12,265 nucleotides of DNA from JAHDFB01 sp964607315 (GTDB taxonomy: Bacteria > Bacteroidota > Bacteroidia > Chitinophagales > Saprospiraceae). How positions within the stretch are numbered: the first letter of the stretch is position 1; each line of letters begins with the position of its first letter. This document shows, one piece after another, positions 6,565 to 12,265 of the stretch. The notes below the pieces were generated by a model. That model did no database searches. It saw only the letters and a program-made list of their open reading frames with translations, and was not told the DNA's origin. The stretch is from contig CAZSKA010000104.1 in NCBI GenBank assembly GCA_964607315.1, positions 1-12,265 of the forward strand. The letters run 5' to 3'. The position numbers and the translations under genes are program-made.

Positions 6565-7353
6565 CTACATTGCTCGCTTTAAGCGCGGTTCTTGATCAGA
6601 AAGAAATCGTATTAAAGAACTGAAAAGGGCATCGTGAATTACTCCATTTACACTAGAAGCTTGAGTTTTTGCTTCAGGATTGTAAAGAAATTTTCCGCTT
6701 TCGCCTGCATAATTGTATTGTTCTAGTCCTTCTGTGTTTTTACGCGTAATACTCCAGTCCACATTTACTCTAGAAGTTAGGAATTTGGTTTGTTCATCCA
6801 GAGTCACCTCAAAAATGTCTATAGACTTTATCATGCCCAATGAATAGAATTCATATCGACCTCTTGTCATATTGTGATATTCGTTCAATTCATTAATTAA
6901 GTATTGATTTTTAATGTCTACACCGTTCTTAATCTCAAATGCATTTTCAGATTCTGGATATGCTGTACTTATTTCGCCTCTATAGTTTATGTCTTTCATA
7001 AATCCTACAAAGTCTACATTATAGGTGTTGATTTCTATATCTTCTGAATATTTAAGTTCTATCGGTTTGACTATGGAAAGGATTAAAGTGTCAACTTCTA
7101 GTCTTTGGCTTGTTGTATATGAACTATGAATTCCTTCTCTTAGAATGTCAAACTCTTTTTTGTATCCAGGTTCTTCAATGATGACTTGGTGTATTCCTTT
7201 ACTAGGATTTACTGTAAAGAAAGGTTCTTTGTCCCATTGGTTTCCATCAATAAATACCTCTTGTTCAGGACGTTCAGTTTCTATAAAGTACGTTTTTTGG
7301 GCTTGACCCAAAAAAATAAACGCACAAAATATAATGCTAAATGTAAGTTTCAT
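6565..7353 (-). CDS. Secreted protein with an N-terminal PEGA-like domain, function unknown
   Basis: Predicted 262 residues from the ATG at 7351-7353; a TTG two codons upstream is possible but less likely. The first 18 or so residues are a signal peptide (KLTFSIIFCAFIFLGQAQ) with no lipobox Cys, so it should be a soluble exported protein. Residues about 20-70 look like a PEGA-type beta sandwich: EVFIDGNQWDKEPFFTVNPS, then a KGIHQVIIEEPGYKK hairpin, the usual G-x-H-x-V-x-x-x-x-P-G-Y form. The rest, about residues 90-262, is mixed and polar with no motif I recognise. The gene is monocistronic, converging on the tRNA gene, and divergent from the small gene at 7598. A periplasmic or surface role is likely; nothing narrows it further. 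Confidence 0.72.
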   Translation of the reverse strand: MKLTFSIIFCAFIFLGQAQKTYFIETERPEQEVFIDGNQWDKEPFFTVNPSKGIHQVIIEEPGYKKEFDILREGIHSSYTTSQRLEVDTLILSIVKPIELKYSEDIEINTYNVDFVGFMKDINYRGEISTAYPESENAFEIKNGVDIKNQYLINELNEYHNMTRGRYEFYSLGMIKSIDIFEVTLDEQTKFLTSRVNVDWSITRKNTEGLEQYNYAGESGKFLYNPEAKTQASSVNGVIHDALFSSLIRFLSDQEPRLKRAM

Positions 7354-7509
7354 TTTCAATAGATTTTAATATCAAGATATAATTTATCCGAATGATAATC
7401 AACTGTAAAAACACTTAATTTTAACATTAGTAATTTTTTTTACTTTTAATTTTTACACACATTAAACATTTATCCTAAAAGTTAAGACAAGATATTTTTC
7501 TATAAATTA

Positions 7510-7541
7510 TTTGCATCGTAAATATCTATTATATATATTTG
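7510..7541 (+). promoter_or_regulatory. Bacteroidota-type promoter for the 82-aa gene
   Basis: TTTG (7510-7513) and TATATTTG (7534-7541) match the -33 and -7 elements of the Bacteroidota primary sigma factor, with a 20-base spacer inside the usual 19-21. Transcription would begin near 7547, leaving a leader of about 50 bases before the ATG at 7598. Confidence 0.65.
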
Positions 7542-7597
7542 ACTCATAACCAACAAGAAATGAGCATAGGGCAAAGAAAAATTATAAAATCTTTATT

Positions 7598-7846
7598 ATG
7601 CAAAATTCTAAACCCAATGTCGTAAAAGACTTTTCGAAGTTACCTGCTTCGATAAAATCTCAGTTGTTTGATAAGTATCCATATGGATTCGACAAGCACT
7701 TAATTAGTTTTTTCTCGCCTTTTGGCAAGTTAATTACTGTTTTACCTTTAGAGACTGAAGACTGTAAGTACATGGTCCGAATGACAAGAAAACAGGCAGT
7801 TAAAATTGCTATGGAAATGCGTGAAATGTATCGTCAGTCTGCTTAA
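7598..7846 (+). CDS. Short conserved-type Bacteroidota protein of unknown function
   Basis: Encodes 82 residues with an ATG start and no signal peptide or membrane segment. The sequence is compact: KDFSKLPASIKSQLFDKYPYGFDKHLISF, split by a beta turn (FSPFGKLITVLPLETEDCKYMVRMT), then a helix (RKQAVKIAMEMREMYR). The YPYGF, LPLETED and YMVRMT stretches recall a small family I associate with Bacteroidota genomes and know only as hypothetical; members I remember end in an acidic tail, which this one lacks. That recollection is not verified. It has its own consensus promoter and is followed by inverted repeats, so it is probably monocistronic and not part of the ATPase operon 188 bases downstream. 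Confidence 0.78.
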   Translation: MQNSKPNVVKDFSKLPASIKSQLFDKYPYGFDKHLISFFSPFGKLITVLPLETEDCKYMVRMTRKQAVKIAMEMREMYRQSA

Positions 7847-7874
7847 ATTTAAGTAAGTTTTTATTTTTTATATC

Positions 7875-7909
7875 TAGTTTATTTACTAAACTAACATGCT
7901 AGTTTAGTA
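7875..7909 (+). repeat. Nested, mutually exclusive inverted repeats (attenuator- or operator-like)
   Basis: Three related arms occur in a row: TAGTTTA (7875-7881), TACTAAACTA (7884-7893) and TAGTTTAGTA (7900-7909). The middle arm can pair perfectly with the right arm (10 base pairs, six-base loop ACATGC) or, through TAAACTA, with the left arm (7 base pairs, five-base loop). Only one pairing can form at a time, the layout of an attenuator or of a double operator. No T-tract follows on the plus strand. Confidence 0.6.
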
Positions 7910-7930
7910 CTTGACTTGTTAGCTGACATA

Positions 7931-7970
7931 TGAATTGAATATCAATTCACACATATTTTTATTTTTATTT
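7931..7970 (+). terminator. Hairpin followed by T-rich tract upstream of the ATPase operon
   Basis: TGAATTGA (7931-7938) and TCAATTCA (7942-7949) are perfect arms around ATA, followed by CACATATTTTTATTTTTATTT. The stem is AT-rich, so it is a modest terminator for the 82-aa gene at best. It ends just before the promoter-like element at 7979, which suggests transcription is reset here between the two units. Confidence 0.45.
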
Positions 7971-7986
7971 ATGGGTTCTATATTTG
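7956..7986 (+). promoter_or_regulatory. Promoter candidate of the ATPase-MscS-antiporter operon
   Basis: TATATTTG at 7979-7986 fits the Bacteroidota -7 form TAnnTTTG. At the correct distance upstream (19-base spacer) there is TTTT at 7956-7959 in place of TTTG, so the -33 element is imperfect. Transcription would start near 7992, about 40 bases before the ATG at 8035. Confidence 0.5.
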
Positions 7987-8034
7987 AAAGCCAAGCGTAA
8001 TTTTCGATATTTACGATAAATCGGTTATCCGCTT

Positions 8035-10323
8035 ATGGCTTGGGTGAATGAACTAACGAAATTTATTGATACTGCAAATCTCTTTTTATCGGAAACGAAG
8101 AAAGATTTACCGTTGTCTCAGTTTTTTGATATTGTGCAATCTTACACTGATGCAGCAGAAGACTTATGTGAGTCTCTGGATGCTGTAGAATGGAAATCCT
8201 TAGAAGGTGAGGAGAGAGAACTTGTGCAATGTTATATCTATCGATGGAGTATTGATGTTCTTGATATTGCAATCGTTCATCGAGATGCTTTACTTCGTTA
8301 TTCCAAAGAAATAATTTTAAGTGAGCATACAGAAAATGCACCTAAGTCAATTGCTATTTTACCTGGTGTGATTGATGTGTGTCAACAGGCAGTTCAAGAG
8401 AATTTAAGTTTAATAGATGAAATAAAAAGTGGGGTAAGTGGGTCAAGCCCAAAATGGTTTCACCAGATTTCTCCTACCTCTGAGATTGCTAAGCAGTTAA
8501 AGGAGCTTTCTGAGCAAAATGTTATTATAGGCGAAGCACATAGTCGTCTGCTTAAAATAGTGCCTGAATTTGCTGTCTATAGAGACTATCTAATACATTA
8601 TACCAATTCCAGACTGAATAAATTGCGTTCATTGCGTGTGCAATTAAAAGAAGTCTTACAGATAATTGAAGAGATTTCTACTGATGATGTACTTTCTCGA
8701 GATGAAATTACAACTGCTTCGAAAGTTCTCAAGAATAGAGGAGAGGTTGTAGAAAACGAGAAGGTTTCAATAGAGAAATTTGAACATTTTAAGGTTGATA
8801 GTTCCTTAGTGAAAATACCTATTTATGCGGACGGAGGTAAAATGGTATATAAGGAGATTTCTTTTGACAAGAAGTTGGAAAACTGGGTTGAAAACGAACT
8901 ATTTCCAAAATTATATGATGCAGATTTAGATATTAATAGTCTCTATGATAATTCCATAATTTCTTTGTTCAACACGAGAAATAAACTGGAAAATATTGTT
9001 ATAAATGAATCTGAATCTACGCATTTTCAGGCTTCTAAAATCTGCAAAGGATTAAAGGAGCAAATAAGTAACGTCGAATCTTACATTTCGCATGTTGACC
9101 AACAGATAAATGCCATTAACAAGAAGATAACAGACGAAATACAGATTCATAAAGTTTACAGTGAAAAAGAGGTTTTTCTTCCTGAGTTGAATTTTGCTAA
9201 TATAACCAAAATTGCAAGCCAACAATGGTATAAAAGAAATATATGGCAAAGCTGGAAAGAAGAGATATCAAATTTTGTAAAACAAAGAAGTCTTCCATTC
9301 ATAAAAGGCATACAACAAGATCCATTTGAATTTGTAGAAGAGAGAAATATTGATTTTCATAATATAGACTCTAATAGTTTATTTCTGAAGAAAGGCTATT
9401 TAGGAAGGAGTTTTTATATCCAAAGAAACGACAAAGAAAATCAGATAATTAATGCCATTGGTCGTTGGCGAAATGAATATCAAGGAAGTGTACTTTTAGT
9501 AGGTAGGAGAGGAAGTGGAAAGTCGAGTATATTAGAGTATATTCCTCAATTTATTGAAAATTTTCCAGTAGTTCAATTGGAGATAAAGAATGTTATCCAA
9601 TTAAATGGCAGGAAACATCAAGTCACATATGATATTGGCGAATCCATTAACTTTCTTGCATCTCAAAGTATTAATCAGCCTGTAATTGCTTGTATTGATG
9701 ATTTAGAAAAATGGCAAAATGATGAGTTTTCCATGTATGATACAGTACGCCAATTAACTGAGGGAATAAGCAAATATGGAAAACGGATATTTTTCTTAAT
9801 TAGCACGAATCACTTTATGCATGATTTTATTCAACGTTTATTCGATTTTGATAGTAGGTTTGCAACTGTCATTAATATGGATGGTGTTGCTAATCAATTG
9901 ATTGTAGATTCTGTCATAGTGAGACATAATGCGTCACTTAAAAATGTTGAACTAGATGAAAATGTAAGTTTGGCTAAGAATGCAACACGAATTGCTTCTC
10001 GTTCAAAGAATAACATAGGAAGTGCTATGATGGCTTGGGAGCGTTTATTAGAGAAGAAATCTATTATGACAAGCCCTCCTATAAGTTTTAGTAAGCTGAT
10101 ATCAAAGCATAAGATGTTGCTAAGAGTTATACTTACCCATGGACAAATAAAAGAATCAAATCTTCGTAAAATGTTAACAAGTGCTGATAATTATTTTATT
10201 AGTGAAGAATTGCGAAAATTAAGAGGATTTAAAATTGTCGAAAGAACCTATGATGGTTTTCTAAAAGTGAACCCATTTATAATAGATGAGGTTGAATTTC
10301 TGTTATTAAAAGAAAGTAATTAG
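8035..10323 (+). CDS. Large P-loop ATPase (AAA+/STAND-like) with helical N-terminal half
   Basis: Encodes 762 residues. The start is the first ATG after an in-frame TAA at 8017. Residues 1-400 are mostly helical and polar with no motif I recognise; about 315-380 look coiled-coil. The ATPase module begins near residue 455 with GYLGRSFYIQRNDKENQIIN. Walker A is GRRGSGKS (490-497, K496), Walker B is VIACIDDLE (550-558, D555/D556), and a sensor-1-like Asn is in ISTNHF (N592). R608 in FDSRF is a candidate arginine finger. A helical lid follows, then a C-terminal winged-helix-like region (about 690-760: ILTHGQIKESNLRKML, then ELRKLRGFKIVERT). This order is typical of AAA+ or STAND switch ATPases of the AAA_16/Orc-like type. 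No membrane helix or signal peptide is seen, so it is cytoplasmic. It is followed after one base by an MscS-like gene, implying that it acts on or senses through that membrane partner. Confidence 0.87.
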   Translation: MAWVNELTKFIDTANLFLSETKKDLPLSQFFDIVQSYTDAAEDLCESLDAVEWKSLEGEERELVQCYIYRWSIDVLDIAIVHRDALLRYSKEIILSEHTENAPKSIAILPGVIDVCQQAVQENLSLIDEIKSGVSGSSPKWFHQISPTSEIAKQLKELSEQNVIIGEAHSRLLKIVPEFAVYRDYLIHYTNSRLNKLRSLRVQLKEVLQIIEEISTDDVLSRDEITTASKVLKNRGEVVENEKVSIEKFEHFKVDSSLVKIPIYADGGKMVYKEISFDKKLENWVENELFPKLYDADLDINSLYDNSIISLFNTRNKLENIVINESESTHFQASKICKGLKEQISNVESYISHVDQQINAINKKITDEIQIHKVYSEKEVFLPELNFANITKIASQQWYKRNIWQSWKEEISNFVKQRSLPFIKGIQQDPFEFVEERNIDFHNIDSNSLFLKKGYLGRSFYIQRNDKENQIINAIGRWRNEYQGSVLLVGRRGSGKSSILEYIPQFIENFPVVQLEIKNVIQLNGRKHQVTYDIGESINFLASQSINQPVIACIDDLEKWQNDEFSMYDTVRQLTEGISKYGKRIFFLISTNHFMHDFIQRLFDFDSRFATVINMDGVANQLIVDSVIVRHNASLKNVELDENVSLAKNATRIASRSKNNIGSAMMAWERLLEKKSIMTSPPISFSKLISKHKMLLRVILTHGQIKESNLRKMLTSADNYFISEELRKLRGFKIVERTYDGFLKVNPFIIDEVEFLLLKESN

Positions 10324-10324
10324 G

Positions 10325-11008
10325 ATGTACGAAGCATTTCATTCATATATGTCTTGGTGGCAATTTCTTGTTATTGCTATTATTCTAGTTTCGGTATTCT
10401 ATATTCTAAATAGATTTAAACACTATATTTTTAAATTCACGAAACTAGATACTTTATACTATCCAAATTTGATATTAGTGATATTGTTTTTACTAGCTTT
10501 TATTCTAGTAAATCCACTTTTCAATGGCTTTATTTTTCTCATTTGTTTGATTTTGTTTTATCCAGTAATTAGTTCTTTTTTGAAAGGAATGATTGCATTT
10601 AATAACATGAAACTAAAGCAAGGTGAACATATAAAAATAAATCATCAAGAGGGCAAAATCTCAGAAGTCTCGTTTTCAGGAGTCAAGTTGGCTACAGGCT
10701 CAAATAACATCTACATTCCTTTTGGGAAATTAGCTGAGAATATTGTAGAGCGATATGAACAGGACCAGATCCAATATCTGTGTCTTCTATGTCATTCAGA
10801 AGATGGGGCTGAAAAATTAAATAAGAATATAGTTGAAAAACTTCTTTTCAATTTTCCTTTTTTAGAACACAAATCCAAAATAGAAATCCAACAAGTTGAA
10901 AATGGTGTGAAGGTAAATGTTTCTTTAGCAGATAATCGCTTTAGATATAGCTTGATTGAGAAATTTGCGGATGTAGGAATCAAAGTTGAACTAACAAAAA
11001 ATAATTAA
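10325..11008 (+). CDS. Small MscS-like membrane protein
   Basis: Encodes 227 residues. The ATG follows the ATPase stop (TAG) after a single base, so translational coupling is likely. Three hydrophobic segments are seen at about residues 12-30, 46-63 and 66-90. An MscS beta-domain follows at about 98-135 (QGEHIKIN, then EGKISEVSFSGVKL and NNIYIPFGKL), then an alpha/beta C-terminal region (about 145-225) like the MscS cytoplasmic cage. MscS-family proteins form heptameric pores opened by membrane tension. Here the pore-helix region (LILFYPVISSFLKGMIAF) lacks the Gly/Ala-rich packing of the model channel, and the usual Pro-Asn after the beta-domain is Pro-Phe (132-133). Length is near the family minimum. 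It may be a non-canonical channel gated by its ATPase partner instead of by tension alone; this is inference. Confidence 0.85.
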   Translation: MYEAFHSYMSWWQFLVIAIILVSVFYILNRFKHYIFKFTKLDTLYYPNLILVILFLLAFILVNPLFNGFIFLICLILFYPVISSFLKGMIAFNNMKLKQGEHIKINHQEGKISEVSFSGVKLATGSNNIYIPFGKLAENIVERYEQDQIQYLCLLCHSEDGAEKLNKNIVEKLLFNFPFLEHKSKIEIQQVENGVKVNVSLADNRFRYSLIEKFADVGIKVELTKNN

Positions 11009-11010
11009 AA

Positions 11011-12265
11011 ATGAATGAAGTAACTTCTGACGTATTAATCATAGTAGGATCAGCAATATTGATCGTTTCATTCTTTTTTGGAGAGTTGTCAAAAAGAACA
11101 AGTATACCTTCTGTTTTATTGTTGATTGTTTTGGGTGTTTTAGTAAATTCAAGCCTTCAGTATATAGGAAATAACTTTGAAAAGTATAAAGGATTAGCAA
11201 ACTTAAATTTTGATTTTACTCTTGAAATATTAGGTGTTGTTGGTCTAATTATGATTGTTCTTGAGGCAGCATTGGAGTTGAAGTTAGATAAAGAAAAAAT
11301 AATACCGATCACAAAGTCCTTAGTTATCGCTTTTGTTGGGTTAATTGCTTCAACTTGGTTGACAGCCTTAGTGTTTCAATATTTTATAGAAGGTATTGAC
11401 TGGAAAATTGCATGGTTGTATGCCACTCCAATATCAATTTTATCTAGTGCAATTATCATCCCGAGTGTTGTTGATTTGGTTCAAGAAAAGAAAGAATTTC
11501 ACATCTATGAATCTACATTTAGTGATATTCTAGGAATCATGCTTTTTTACTTTTTAAAAGGACAGATTGGACATGGTGCTGAAGAAGGCGGGGCTCATAT
11601 GGCAAGTGTAGTTGGTAATTTCTTATTGACAACAGTAATTGCTTTAGTTATCGGATTTATTTGCAGTTATGCTTTGATTATTATTTTTCAAAAAATCAAA
11701 ACATCTGTGAAGCTATTCTTATTGTTAGCAATTTTATTATTGATATATAATGTTGCCAAAATGGCACATTTATCGCAAAAGTTGATTATTATTTTAATCT
11801 TTGGTTTGCTAGTTTCCAATATGGATGTATTCTTTAGAGGTAAACTTAAAAAGTGGCTAGATCACGATGCTGCTCACGACTTATATCATGGATTACATGT
11901 AATTACTATGGAGTCAGCATTTGTGGTCAGAACATTCTTTTTTGTGATTTTTGGAATTACCATAAGTTTTGAGTCATTAAGTAATATTGATGTGTTGAAG
12001 GTTAGTGCTATTTGCCTTGCTATTGTCTTTGTAGTTAGATTTTTACTTCTTCGGGCTTCAATAGGAAAAGATATAATCCCACAAGTTTATATAGCGCCAA
12101 GAGGACTAATAACAGTGCTTTTATATAATGCCATTCCTGATGAATTGTTAAAAGAATTTCCCTATGATAATGGAATTCCGTTGTTAGTCATAATTGGTAC
12201 TTCTATAGTTATGACCATTGCAATGATTTATGATAAACGAAGAGCAAATGGTGCGATATCAGCTG
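11011..12265 (+). CDS. CPA1-type cation:proton antiporter (3' end beyond the window)
   Basis: An ATG at 11011, two bases after the MscS-like stop, opens a frame that stays open to the window end (418 codons seen). At least ten hydrophobic helices are visible. The helix-5 site reads ESTFSDILGIMLFYF (E167, D172): in CPA1 exchangers the ion-binding Asp is usually preceded by Asn (ND), here by Ser. A later conserved helix reads YIAPRGLITVLLY (R364), the typical NhaP/NHE Arg-Gly motif. Two His/Glu-rich loops, GHGAEEGGAHM (187-197) and HDHDAAHD with YHGLH (about 283-296), could sense pH or metals. CPA1 proteins exchange Na+ or K+ for H+ across the inner membrane. Placement behind an ATPase and an MscS-like protein points to regulated cation efflux. 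The Ser-Asp site makes ion choice and stoichiometry uncertain. Confidence 0.88.
   Translation, partial: MNEVTSDVLIIVGSAILIVSFFFGELSKRTSIPSVLLLIVLGVLVNSSLQYIGNNFEKYKGLANLNFDFTLEILGVVGLIMIVLEAALELKLDKEKIIPITKSLVIAFVGLIASTWLTALVFQYFIEGIDWKIAWLYATPISILSSAIIIPSVVDLVQEKKEFHIYESTFSDILGIMLFYFLKGQIGHGAEEGGAHMASVVGNFLLTTVIALVIGFICSYALIIIFQKIKTSVKLFLLLAILLLIYNVAKMAHLSQKLIIILIFGLLVSNMDVFFRGKLKKWLDHDAAHDLYHGLHVITMESAFVVRTFFFVIFGITISFESLSNIDVLKVSAICLAIVFVVRFLLLRASIGKDIIPQVYIAPRGLITVLLYNAIPDELLKEFPYDNGIPLLVIIGTSIVMTIAMIYDKRRANGAISA

Noticed and set aside
6424..6600. tRNA-Arg gene as an integration site for a mobile element
   Set aside because: No repeat of the tRNA 3' end, integrase or recombinase is visible nearby, and the tRNA has its own intact terminator.
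7875..7970. CRISPR-like or insertion-sequence end repeats
   Set aside because: The arms are short, not regularly spaced, and have no flanking transposase, target duplication or spacer pattern. Attenuator or operator fits better.
8063..8341. Minus-strand frame inside the ATPase gene
   Set aside because: It is the antisense of a well-supported 762-codon gene and has no recognisable protein features. The same applies to 9052-9249 and 10792-10983.
8035..10323. ABC transporter ATPase
   Set aside because: No ABC signature (LSGGQ-like) between Walker A and B, and the sensor-1-like Asn, lid and winged-helix order point to AAA+/STAND instead.

Overview
The window is AT-rich and comes from a member of the Bacteroidota, most likely a flavobacterium or close relative. 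Three things show this: a secreted beta-propeller protein ending in a type IX secretion (T9SS) type A sorting domain, promoter-like sequences matching the Bacteroidota form (TTTG, then TAnnTTTG) rather than the sigma70 form, and little sign of strong Shine-Dalgarno sequences. Codon use and base composition look even across the window, and I see no transposase, integrase, CRISPR array or rRNA.

Layout. Bases 1-169 are the end of a plus-strand gene cut by the window edge. Bases 233-3209 are a minus-strand run of tightly spaced genes, read from right to left. First comes a signal-less protein with seventeen 11-residue amphipathic repeats behind a Gly/His-Asp domain. Then come a two-helix membrane protein with a DUF3592-like soluble domain, a small coiled-coil protein, and a small outer-membrane barrel protein split by an apparent frameshift. 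An intrinsic terminator closes the run at 160-200. Bases 3418-4884 encode the seven-bladed FG-GAP T9SS cargo. Bases 5070-6252 (minus) hold a DUF1761 membrane protein and, upstream of it, a metal-binding HMA domain fused to a MauE/DoxX-like membrane module. A tRNA-Arg(UCU) with its terminator follows at 6424-6541, then a minus-strand secreted protein with a PEGA-like domain (6565-7353).

The right-hand third is the most interesting part. After a short conserved-type protein (7598-7846) and an intergenic stretch with nested inverted repeats, a compact plus-strand operon starts at 8035. It encodes a 762-residue cytoplasmic P-loop ATPase of AAA+/STAND type, a small MscS-like membrane protein (227 aa, 1-base gap), and a CPA1-type cation:proton antiporter (2-base gap) that runs off the window. 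I know of no characterised system built from these three parts. The arrangement suggests ATP-dependent gating or sensing coupled to ion flux, either for ion and turgor homeostasis or as a conflict or stress-response device. That is inference from gene content and spacing.

No gene-free stretch exceeds about 300 bases. The longest are 3210-3417, 7354-7597 and 7847-8034. The first shows nothing I can support; the other two hold the promoters and inverted repeats listed.
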